Source: Chryseobacterium indologenes
GTDB lineage: Bacteria; Bacteroidota; Bacteroidia; Flavobacteriales; Weeksellaceae
Direction of reading: 5' to 3'
Length of the DNA stretch: 57,682 nucleotides
Assembly (NCBI GenBank): GCA_001013295.1
Contig: LAZY01000056.1
Location: forward strand, 1-57,682
Shown: positions 8,385 to 15,594 of the stretch, one piece after another
How the letters are laid out: the number at the start of each line of letters is the position of its first letter
Position numbering within the stretch: position 1 is the first letter of the stretch
Program-made: the position numbers and the translations under genes
Notes under the pieces: generated by a model
The model's database searches: none
What the model was told of the DNA's origin: nothing
The model's input: the letters and a program-made list of their open reading frames with translations, nothing else

Positions 8385-8690
8385 GTTAACAGAATTAAAA
8401 CAGTAAACAATGAAAATAAAAGCGCTTTTTATGCAGATATTGCCATAATTCAATTTACATATTGGTTTAATAATAAAAACAATACACAAATTTGTGTCTA
8501 CGCAGAATGTAAAGAAGGTGTACCTTTTGTAGAAATTGATTTTAGGGATACAGATAAAGAGTTAATTTTTAAATATGCGCTTCGGCTTGGGGAAATACAA
8601 AATGAATTATCTCAAAAAGAAAAATATTCATTAGATTACTTACAATATCCACTACCGCCAAAGGAAGATAAAAAATATCGATTAGATTGA
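8385..8690 (+). pseudogene. Coding-like fragment without a start codon
   Basis: After a TGA at 8382-8384 the frame is open for 101 codons to TGA 8688-8690 and reads like a real protein (for example AIIQFTYWFNN, CVYAECKEG, LDYLQYPLPPKED). It contains no ATG, GTG or TTG in a plausible position near its start. It is either a gene that has lost its 5' end or one that uses a rare start such as ATT. No family recognised. Confidence 0.5.
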
Positions 8691-8782
8691 TAAAAACTGC
8701 TTTTTACATTCGTAATAAATGCAGGAAAAAGAATACAATATAAATTTCCATTAAAAAAACGATCGATTCATTTGATAAGATT

Positions 8783-9502
8783 TTGTCTTGCTTAATACTG
8801 GTTTTTCATCTAAATTTATCAGTCCTAGCGCATTCTTCAAAAGATAATAGAATTACTAAAACCATTGAAATTGAAAATATGATTTTCGCCATATATGATT
8901 TTACCCCCGTTAAAAATGAATTACCTGAGTTCAATCTAAAATTACTTCTCAATATAGAAGATTTAAACAATATTATTTTTGATGATGTATTTACCATACT
9001 CACCCCACAGCAACAGGAACAGTATATTGTTTTTAGAACTTCTGAAGAAGCAGAAAAGTATAGAAAAGAACGAAATGCTCAACTCCCTTATGTAAACTTC
9101 AGCAATTTACCCGAAATCTTTGATGACAAATTATTACAGAAAATCATGCTCTATCAAAAAGACGGTGAGACAAGAAGAGCCATATATGATCGGTTATCGG
9201 AAGATCATAAAGGACAAATTGCACGGTATAATTGGAAAATATCGGATGAGAAGGAAGCCAAAAGAAGAGCGCTGATGTCTGAAGAGGAAAAAAGGAAAGA
9301 AAAAGAATGGTGGGATAAATATAATGCAGATCCTACACCTCGTTTCATGGGTAATATGGGAGAACCCGCCAATGCAGATGAATATGTATTACGATATGGA
9401 AGAAATCCCTTTACCGGAGAACCGGAAACCATTAAAAGCTTTTATGAAAAGTATACCATTGACCCTCATGGAAATATCATTCCGAAAGAAAACAATCAAT
9501 AA
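8783..9502 (+). CDS. Putative secreted orphan protein, start uncertain
   Basis: About 239 residues from a TTG at 8783. The N-terminus is hydrophobic and ends in a cleavage-like LSVLAHSS, so the protein is probably exported. In the same frame the sequence is open back to 8744 and would add lysines (ISIKKTIDSFDKI) that complete a classical signal peptide, but no ATG exists there; the start is ATT, TTG 8783, or the 5' end has been damaged. The C-terminal half is highly charged (EKRKEKEWWDKYN) and ends with a G-R-N-P-F-T-G-E-P segment. No family recognised. Confidence 0.5.
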   Translation: MSCLILVFHLNLSVLAHSSKDNRITKTIEIENMIFAIYDFTPVKNELPEFNLKLLLNIEDLNNIIFDDVFTILTPQQQEQYIVFRTSEEAEKYRKERNAQLPYVNFSNLPEIFDDKLLQKIMLYQKDGETRRAIYDRLSEDHKGQIARYNWKISDEKEAKRRALMSEEEKRKEKEWWDKYNADPTPRFMGNMGEPANADEYVLRYGRNPFTGEPETIKSFYEKYTIDPHGNIIPKENNQ

Positions 9503-9524
9503 TCTACCTGCAAACTTATACAAT

Positions 9525-9887
9525 ATGGTTAAAAAAGCTGAAATACCCCGACAAAAATTATTTGACGGTGATGAAGAAAAATGTTTAAAAGAAGTTTTTG
9601 AAATTAAAAATCAAATCATCACTTTAACTGATTTCTACAATAATCCGCTTAGGGCATTACAAAAATCAATAGATGATGAAACCTTTTATGCCGTTATTAA
9701 AGAAGGTAACTTTAATCTGATCAATACTTTTAATGAAAAGTATGTATCTGAAGAGGGACTGGAAATTAATTTTTTTTATAACAATGGAGTGATATACCTG
9801 TTTTCATATGGAGAATATCAACCTGGAAGATACATCCTGTATTTAGAGGGAGTCTGGTATCATCAGACATTGAATAAAGAAAATTGA
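9525..9887 (+). CDS. Orphan protein of unknown function (120 aa)
   Basis: I start at the ATG at 9525 (MVKKAEIPRQKLF), 22 bases after the preceding stop; the longer open frame upstream only shadows the 3' end of the previous gene. Soluble, mixed alpha/beta in appearance, with the C-terminal segment YLFSYGEYQPGRYILYLEG. No family recognised. Probably in one transcript with the preceding gene. Confidence 0.6.
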   Translation: MVKKAEIPRQKLFDGDEEKCLKEVFEIKNQIITLTDFYNNPLRALQKSIDDETFYAVIKEGNFNLINTFNEKYVSEEGLEINFFYNNGVIYLFSYGEYQPGRYILYLEGVWYHQTLNKEN

Positions 9888-9916
9888 TCGCCAGCAATAC
9901 AAGAGACACCATATGC

Positions 9917-9948
9917 TTGTTTTTCATCGCCTTATTTCATTACTTTTG
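9917..9948 (+). promoter_or_regulatory. Bacteroidota-type promoter upstream of the second GNAT gene
   Basis: TTG (9917-9919), a 21-base spacer and TACTTTTG (9941-9948) fit the Bacteroidota -33/-7 pattern TTG-N17-23-TAnnTTTG. Transcription would begin about 10 bases before the ATG at 9966, giving a very short leader. Confidence 0.55.
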
Positions 9949-9965
9949 AAAATAAACCAATCCAT

Positions 9966-10454
9966 ATGAATGATAAGAAATACGAAATAGAACTCAGACC
10001 CACCACTGTTGCTGATCTGGATATTCTTTTTCAGTTTCAGCTTGATCATGAAGGCAGGCATCTTGCGGCTTTTATGTCACAGGATTCTACCCATAAGGAA
10101 GCCTATCTTGCCAAATACACCCGATTACTGAATGACCCAACTGTCAATAACCAGACCATTATAGCAGACTCTGAGATCGTTGGAAGTATCGCCAAATTTG
10201 TCATGGAGGGAGATGCCGAACTCACCTATTGGATTGACAGACAATTCTGGGGAAAAGGCGTTGCCACAAACGCATTGAAAAATTTCCTTAACCTTGAAAC
10301 AGCCAGACCGCTTTTTGGAAGGGTTGCTTTTGACAATTTGGGTTCGCAGAAGGTTCTGGAAAATTGCGGCTTTGTAAAAATCGGGACTGACAGAGGATTT
10401 GCCAATGCTAGACAAGCAGAGATTGAGGAATTTATTTACAGACTTGATCTTTAA
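9966..10454 (+). CDS. GNAT-family N-acetyltransferase, RimJ/RimL-like
   Basis: 162 residues with the layout of the RimJ/RimL subgroup: an N-terminal LRPTTVADLD opening, a YWIDRQFWGKGVAT segment containing the acetyl-CoA loop (W-G-K-G-V-A), and the FDNLGSQKVLENCGF segment that carries the conserved Asn-x-x-Ser and Cys-Gly-Phe of motif B. Predicted to acetylate a primary amine; substrate unknown. It has its own promoter-like site just upstream. Confidence 0.85.
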   Translation: MNDKKYEIELRPTTVADLDILFQFQLDHEGRHLAAFMSQDSTHKEAYLAKYTRLLNDPTVNNQTIIADSEIVGSIAKFVMEGDAELTYWIDRQFWGKGVATNALKNFLNLETARPLFGRVAFDNLGSQKVLENCGFVKIGTDRGFANARQAEIEEFIYRLDL

Positions 10455-10492
10455 TTTTTTTATACTGCCTGATACCCTAAAAATCAAATCAT

Positions 10493-10945
10493 ATGCAAGC
10501 CTATATTAATGATATCCAAATCAATCCTCATCATGTATCCTATGATGAGCATTATTACAAAAAATATGCTGAGGATACAGAAATCCATCCATTGATGATC
10601 AGGATAGAGCTCGAGGATTTTAATGAAAAAATGCAGCCGGAATATGAAGCATTGCTGCGTGAATTGGTAGAAGACGACCTTCTTACAGGGGAAAATTATG
10701 CCTTGGAATTATTTGAGACCCTCACCGCATATCCTTCCTATGAAGATATTCTGAATGATACGGCCATCAGTATGAAAGAAAAAATGGGTTTTCTTACAAC
10801 CTTCTTTATATCACAGATCTTTAATGCATATCTGAGGCAGGAAAATACCGTTGAAAACAGGCATTGGATCATAAGAGAGGTGTTGTATCTCAATAAAAAC
10901 GGTGATCATATTATCATCAAAGGGAATGTCCAGAAAATACATTGA
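10493..10945 (+). CDS. Orphan protein of unknown function (150 aa)
   Basis: Acidic soluble protein (MQAYINDIQINPHHVSY at the start), mostly helical in appearance after residue 45. No recognised domain. It follows the GNAT gene by 38 bases and may share its promoter. Confidence 0.6.
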   Translation: MQAYINDIQINPHHVSYDEHYYKKYAEDTEIHPLMIRIELEDFNEKMQPEYEALLRELVEDDLLTGENYALELFETLTAYPSYEDILNDTAISMKEKMGFLTTFFISQIFNAYLRQENTVENRHWIIREVLYLNKNGDHIIIKGNVQKIH

Positions 10946-10992
10946 CTATAATCCGTTTCTTTGTGCAGTGATTTTCTAAAAAAGTATAATAG

Positions 10993-11172
10993 AAATCATA
11001 CGAAAGGACTCGTACGGTAGCGAAGGAAAAAAAACAGATTATAAACCACGAATTCCTGGAAGACTACAATCCTGGTAATAAAGAAAGATATTTACTTAAA
11101 AATGTAGAAAACATCAGGGCCAATCATGATACTATTTTATTTGAAGGCCTGTCGATGTTTATTGCAGAGTAA
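10993..11172 (+). pseudogene. Startless gene fragment (3' end)
   Basis: The frame after TAG 10990-10992 is open to TAA 11170-11172 and from about 11041 encodes a protein-like sequence (NHEFLEDYNPGNKERYLLKN, then ANHDTILFEGLSMFIAE). There is no credible start. It is probably the C-terminal piece of a gene whose 5' part was lost during the rearrangements around the neighbouring insertion sequence. Confidence 0.5.
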
Positions 11173-11189
11173 TAGTTATAATACAGAAA

Positions 11190-11345
11190 ATGGAAAACAG
11201 ATTCAATTTGTACAGTACGATCAAAAATAAAAATGATTATCCATCTGGTAATTTACCTGATTTTAATGAAACAGAAATCAAAGATCTGATAATGGATGAT
11301 CTTAATCTGGATAACCTGATCTCTGTAAATTCTACATATATGTAA
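11190..11345 (+). pseudogene. 5' fragment of a gene truncated by the insertion sequence
   Basis: An ATG at 11190 opens a 51-codon frame (MENRFNLYSTIKNKNDYPSG...). The last codon ATG and the stop TAA are made partly or wholly from the first five bases of the IS left end (TGTAA at 11341-11345). The rest of the gene is not found on the plus strand after the IS, so the 3' part is gone. Family unknown. Confidence 0.6.
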
Positions 11346-11409
11346 AGTATCAATAGATCCGCTACAAAAATGACTTAAATTTATGGTGTAAAGTTTAAAA
11401 CCTTTATCC

Positions 11410-12414
11410 ATGAATAAACAGCAACAGCAAGTCAAGGCTCGCAAAGATTGGCTTAAAATCTATTTAGAATCGGGGTCTGTAACGAAAACGGCTTTACGTT
11501 GTGGAATTGCAAGATCAACACTTCACCGATGGATAAAAAGGTATAAAGAAGAAGGAGAACAAGGACTGTCAGATAAGTCAAGACGTCCTAAAACCCTTAC
11601 CAATACTAAGGTCACAAAAGAAACTGAATCTATTATCCTCGCTTTAAGAGAGAAAAAAAGATGGGGAGCTGCAAGAATCTCAACCCATCTACTCAGAACG
11701 GGAACTTCATTATCTGCAATGACTGTTTGGCGGGTACTCTTTAAACACAAAGTTAATCCTGTAGTAAAAAGACGTAAAAAATCTGATTACAAAAGATACA
11801 GCAGAGAAGTTCCAGGGGATAGAGTTCAGCTGGATGTTACTAAAATCAGGAGTAAGGCTTATCAATTTACAGCTATTGATGACTGCACAAGAATGAAAGT
11901 TATTAGAGTTTACCTTAATAAAAAAGTAGAAAGTACGATACATTTTTTAGGTGAAATTTTGGATACATTCTATTTTCCTATACAGCATATTCAGACCGAT
12001 TGGGGTACGGAATTTTTTAATTACTCCTTCCAATATGAGCTGCATGAGCATTTTATCAAATACAGACCCATCAAGCCCAGATCCCCTCATTTAAATGGTA
12101 AAGTAGAAAGAACTCAACAGACTGACAAATCCGAATTCTGGTCGTTAGTGGATTTATCTGATCCAGATCTTAATTTAAATACTTTAGCTATTGAATGGCA
12201 GGAGTTTTACAATAAGAAAAGACCACACTCTTCTTTGAATGGAAAAACGCCTTGGGAAAAATTACAGTCTTTGGAACATCTTATCCCTATTCAGCCTGAT
12301 GTTACTGCTAAATTTTGGGACTCAAATGAAGAAATATTGCCCAGAAATTATACGTATTTAAATTACATAAGACAAAAAAATACTAATTTAGTCTCAAAGC
12401 CCAAGAGGAAGTAG
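11410..12414 (+). CDS. IS481-family transposase (DDE integrase core)
   Basis: 334 residues. The N-terminus has a helix-turn-helix (VTKTALRCGIARSTLHRWIK) followed by a second winged-helix-like segment. The catalytic core shows the three DDE positions in context: QLDVTKI, IQTDWGTEFF and the Glu in SPHLNGKVERTQQ. The conserved C-terminal PHSSLNGKTPWEKL motif is also present. The frame is intact, so the element could be active. It is the only gene of the IS and begins 69 bases inside the left end. Confidence 0.9.
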   Translation: MNKQQQQVKARKDWLKIYLESGSVTKTALRCGIARSTLHRWIKRYKEEGEQGLSDKSRRPKTLTNTKVTKETESIILALREKKRWGAARISTHLLRTGTSLSAMTVWRVLFKHKVNPVVKRRKKSDYKRYSREVPGDRVQLDVTKIRSKAYQFTAIDDCTRMKVIRVYLNKKVESTIHFLGEILDTFYFPIQHIQTDWGTEFFNYSFQYELHEHFIKYRPIKPRSPHLNGKVERTQQTDKSEFWSLVDLSDPDLNLNTLAIEWQEFYNKKRPHSSLNGKTPWEKLQSLEHLIPIQPDVTAKFWDSNEEILPRNYTYLNYIRQKNTNLVSKPKRK

Positions 12415-12465
12415 GCTCTGCCGGGGAGCAACCTACCAGCGATAGGCTTTTAGGTATACGGAAAG

Positions 12466-12490
12466 GGAGACCCAAAAGGTCTCCTCTTTT
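12466..12490 (+). terminator. Rho-independent terminator of the transposase gene
   Basis: Stem GGAGACC (12466-12472) and GGTCTCC (12478-12484) with a 5-base loop, followed by a T-rich run. It lies inside the insertion sequence, downstream of the transposase stop. Confidence 0.75.
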
Positions 12491-12512
12491 TATTTCCAGT
12501 ATCTTTCTATGG

Positions 12513-12725
12513 CTAAGAAAACCCTCTCTTAATTTGTAGCGAATCTATTGTTATAGCACAAATGATATGAGCCTTATCTTCGGTCTCATTCAATTCAATC
12601 CCGTATAATTTTTCAAATTCTATAATACTTTCAGGTTTCATTTTTTCCATTTCTTTGATGATATTCTTTAATACAAACAGCTGCGATGAAGAATCCTGTA
12701 GAAATCGAATTACCAGGTTCTGCTG
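12513..12725 (-). pseudogene. Gene fragment reading into the right end of the insertion sequence
   Basis: On the minus strand the frame is open from just after TGA (12726-12728) to TAG (12513-12515). It encodes a protein-like stretch (LFVLKNIIKEMEKMKPES, then LYGIELNETEDKAHII) up to the IS border at 12560, after which the codons come from the IS right end. The only ATG is at 12650, in the middle of the credible sequence, so the 5' end is also unclear. It follows the paralogue pair at 12710-13787 and may have been the next gene of their operon. Confidence 0.5.
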
Positions 12726-13243
12726 TCAATGGTAAAAGAATGATTCATTATATGTTCTTTTATTTCCTCTAAACTTTTCCCCATACTGATATAATTCTTA
12801 GAGACATTACCAATATCTCCTACAATGTACTCATAGTCTATAAACTGCGCTATTTTCAAGATAAGTTCTTTCTGTTTATCAGTAACTTCAAATGCCAGAT
12901 CTTTGTTACTAAAGGAAACCTCAAAGCCATGAATATATTGATCATCCCAAGTCAGATAATTGATTCCTATCTGACGTCTAAAATCAGGATGTCTATATAA
13001 AAGCAGCCCAAGGCCCTTCCACGAACAAACCAAATCTACAATCTGCTCATCAGTCATTGATTCCTCCAGTTCTACATACTCCTTCTCTTCTTCGTTTCGG
13101 GTATCATTAAATACTATTATTTCATATTCATCTTTTTCCAGCAAAACATCTATGGATTTTAATTTCTCATTGAAGTCCATGATAAATGATTTGGGCTCCT
13201 TTTTTTCTTTTAATAATATTAATGTTTCGTCAAAATAACTCAT
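12710..13243 (-). CDS. Orphan protein, tandem paralogue B
   Basis: 177 residues, soluble and acidic, sharing about two thirds of its residues by eye with the protein encoded just upstream (13257-13787). Conserved blocks include LLKEKKEPKSF, DLVCSWKGLG and GINYLTWDDQ, plus the C-terminal S-L-E-E-I-K-E-H-I. The central SWKG..YRHPDF..INYLTWDDQ block may be the functional core. No signal peptide. Tandem copies like this are typical of protein families that track a variable partner, for example immunity proteins, but the family is not recognised. Confidence 0.7.
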   Translation of the reverse strand: MSYFDETLILLKEKKEPKSFIMDFNEKLKSIDVLLEKDEYEIIVFNDTRNEEEKEYVELEESMTDEQIVDLVCSWKGLGLLLYRHPDFRRQIGINYLTWDDQYIHGFEVSFSNKDLAFEVTDKQKELILKIAQFIDYEYIVGDIGNVSKNYISMGKSLEEIKEHIMNHSFTIDSRTW

Positions 13244-13256
13244 TTTTTCTTTTTAT

Positions 13257-13787
13257 CTACCAATTTCTACTATCAATTTCAAAGGAATTTTTTAAAATAT
13301 GTTCTTTTATTTCCTCTAAACTTTCTTCCATTTGTATATAATTTTCAGACTCCTCATTAATATCTCCAACAACATATTCATAATCAATAAATTCAGATAT
13401 TTTAGATATAAGTTTTTCATGTCTATTGTCTTCAAACATAGTATCTTTGCGAGCAAAGAAAACTTTAAAACCATATATATTTTGATCATCCCATGTTAAA
13501 TAATTAATTCCCAATTCAAAATTAAAATCCGGATGTCTATAACCAAGTGTACCTAAGCCTTTCCATGAGCAAACTAAATCTACTACATCTTCATCAGTCA
13601 TTGATACATCCAGTTCTATATAATCTTTTTCCTCCTCATTTCGGCTATCATTAAAAACAATGATTTCATAATCACTTTTTGGAAGTAAAACATCTATAGA
13701 TTTTAATTTTTCATTAAGATCTAACATAAATGATTTCGGTTCTTTTTTTTCTTTTAATAATACTAATGTACCGTTAAAATAACTCAT
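13257..13787 (-). CDS. Orphan protein, tandem paralogue A
   Basis: 176 residues and the first gene of the pair; its stop is only 13 bases from the start of the second. Identity with the other copy is highest in residues 1-110 and at the extreme C-terminus (IDSR-x-W); the region around residues 110-160 is the most divergent. That pattern, with a conserved frame and a variable patch, would suit recognition of different partners. Codon usage is very AT-rich (one 60-base line at 13381 has only 12 G/C). Confidence 0.7.
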   Translation of the reverse strand: MSYFNGTLVLLKEKKEPKSFMLDLNEKLKSIDVLLPKSDYEIIVFNDSRNEEEKDYIELDVSMTDEDVVDLVCSWKGLGTLGYRHPDFNFELGINYLTWDDQNIYGFKVFFARKDTMFEDNRHEKLISKISEFIDYEYVVGDINEESENYIQMEESLEEIKEHILKNSFEIDSRNW

Positions 13788-13828
13788 TTTTTACTTTCTT
13801 TTATGCCAGACAATATCTATCCGGCAGA

Positions 13829-14104
13829 TCATCTGATTTCTTTATCAATTATTTTCATCACTTCCTCTGCTCTGACCTCATCTATGAAATCTCCCGGCGT
13901 AGGATCCGGATAATAGCTAAATGCTCCACTATAGGAATGCCATTCTCCATCATAATATTCTTCGCCTTCATAGTATTCTTCACCCGGCTAGGCTTTATTT
14001 TTATACATTACCGCTCTTATCAGGGAATAATGCTCTTTATTATCGAAGATCATGATTTCAAGATGATAAAACAAAACTTTCTCTATGGCATCTTTATCGT
14101 TCAT
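13829..14104 (-). pseudogene. Small gene interrupted by an in-frame amber codon
   Basis: The minus strand from ATG (14104) encodes 91 sense codons to TGA (13829-13831) except for TAG at codon 39 (13988-13990). On both sides the frame looks like one protein: MNDKDAIEKVLFYHLEIM before it, and PGEEYYEGEEYYDGEW and EVRAEEVMKIIDKEIR after it. The codon would have been CAG, AAG or similar before a single change. A short product of 38 residues could still be made. Confidence 0.6.
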
Positions 14105-14149
14105 TTTTAAATAAATGTAGGTTTTTACAGGTTGAAATTATAGTAGCTT

Positions 14150-15331
14150 TTAATCCTTTCCGCCTATTTTTTCAGCTTCTTCAATATTGTATGTAATTCT
14201 GTTGTCCAGGTTGATGAAAGAGATAAAAACATCTTTATATTCATTAAAAGTATTCCTTTCGTAATGAACAAGTACGGGAAACAACTGGCTGGCCTGATAA
14301 TACCTTTTATTTTGTAAGGCACTTTTCATGGCCTGCTCTATTTCTCCGAAAAGGGGCCTGCAATCGGTTTTCAACAGAAATTCTTTAAGATTAGATTCAA
14401 AGAAATACTCCCCGTATATAGATAAAAACCATTTGATATAAGGATATAAGTCCTGCTTGTTTTTGCCATTCAAGATCGCAATATGCAAAGCATTTGCCAC
14501 CACATCATATACATTATCTTCACCATAGATTCTATGGGGCTCAAAATCTCCTTTATCCTCCCATCTTTCAGCCATGAACCGATTCAGAAATTCGAACCCT
14601 TCCGGTAGGTTCCATGAGACTAAAATAAGCATCGCCTGATAAGCAATATACCGATCATGGCTATGAAGAAGCCCTTTCAGTCCTTCTACCCTGTCAGCAG
14701 ACTTTTGTTTAAGAAGCTGTACTTCACTCAAATCATATCCTTCGTATCCTTCTTCGTTATAATAATACAACAGATCTTGTTTTTCATGATACCATTTAAT
14801 ATAATGGCAAACGAAGATATAGTCATTGATTCGGGAATAAGGTATTGTGATCTCATCATTGATTTCACCGTTATGATGATTAACAATCGAAACGTCCCTG
14901 TTTTTTACAGTGAATATCCATTTTTCAAACTCCAGATGAGCATGCATACCCGCTTTTGCATTTTCAAAAAAAGCACCTAGTTTTCTGGCCTTTTCAAGAC
15001 TGATCCTGATTTCAAATATTGAATAGCAATCCCTGATCCGATAAGAATCTTCCTGTTTTTTATAATTGATGATACAATACCGGTCATATAGAATGACCTT
15101 CTCATGATCACTTTTTTGTATCATTCTTCCTTCCTGCTCAAATGAACTCTGAACAAAATCATCATGCTGCTCCCAGGTATCAAAGCATGTACGGTGAGCG
15201 TAGCTTTTCACAAAAGAAACCAGTGGTGAATCCTGATCTGCAATGTAAGGTAACAGTATCGCTTCCTTGAAACTGGCAATCGGTTCTTCACAAATGGAAC
15301 ATCGGGTTATATTTTTAATATAGAAAGACAT
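14150..15331 (-). CDS. Protein with N-terminal treble-clef zinc finger and helical-repeat C-terminus
   Basis: 393 residues. The N-terminus contains Cys12-x-x-Cys15 (RCSICEEP) and a downstream HRTC (AHRTCFDTW), spaced as in a treble-clef or RING-like zinc site. The region around residues 220-380 is helical with HEAT-like character (for example YIAYQAMLILVSW, VVANALHIAILNG). No signal peptide or membrane segment. It may be a protein-interaction module. It lies upstream of the amber-interrupted gene and the paralogue pair on the same strand, and these may once have formed one operon. Confidence 0.6.
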   Translation of the reverse strand: MSFYIKNITRCSICEEPIASFKEAILLPYIADQDSPLVSFVKSYAHRTCFDTWEQHDDFVQSSFEQEGRMIQKSDHEKVILYDRYCIINYKKQEDSYRIRDCYSIFEIRISLEKARKLGAFFENAKAGMHAHLEFEKWIFTVKNRDVSIVNHHNGEINDEITIPYSRINDYIFVCHYIKWYHEKQDLLYYYNEEGYEGYDLSEVQLLKQKSADRVEGLKGLLHSHDRYIAYQAMLILVSWNLPEGFEFLNRFMAERWEDKGDFEPHRIYGEDNVYDVVANALHIAILNGKNKQDLYPYIKWFLSIYGEYFFESNLKEFLLKTDCRPLFGEIEQAMKSALQNKRYYQASQLFPVLVHYERNTFNEYKDVFISFINLDNRITYNIEEAEKIGGKD

Positions 15332-15503
15332 ATGGTATTAGTTTTTATAGCTGTGATATAAGATGACCTTTATCTTCCTGATTTTACAGTTTGGGTCTTT
15401 ACAGCGTAAGGATTGAATGAAAAGACGCTAATGAATAGTATTTCTTTCATGATTTTAAAAAATTAAATATACAATTTATCTCCATAACTTCCCTCATAAA
15501 AGA

Positions 15504-15532
15504 CAGCGCCACTTAAAAGATAAGTGGCGCTG
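15504..15532 (-). terminator. Hairpin terminator downstream of the RCC1 gene
   Basis: A perfect 11-base stem CAGCGCCACTT/AAGTGGCGCTG with a 7-base loop, 62 bases beyond the stop of the RCC1 gene, with a T-rich stretch after it on the minus strand. It shares the GCGCCACTTAAAAG sequence with the repeat at 7207-7285, so it may be a repeat recruited as a terminator. Confidence 0.6.
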
Positions 15533-15594
15533 CTTTTAAATCTGAGATTGGTTGATGTCAAACCTTCTCAGTCTTTGTGTCAATAGGATCATCT

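Larger units (their letters stand above)
11341..12560 (+). mobile_element. IS481-family insertion sequence, 1220 bp
   Basis: The ends are imperfect inverted repeats: left 11341-11368 (TGT...CAATAGATCCGCTACAAA) and right 12533-12560, whose complement reads TGT...CAATAGATTCGCTACAAA. Both begin with TGT and share at least 22 of 28 positions. One transposase gene with a DDE integrase core lies between them, followed by a terminator. The flanking bases (left ..TACATATA, right AATGATAT..) show no convincing target-site duplication. Confidence 0.85.

Noticed and set aside
11330..12570. Target-site duplication around the insertion sequence
   Set aside because: The flanks TACATATA and AATGATAT share only short AT words; no duplication of 4 bases or more adjoins both ends.
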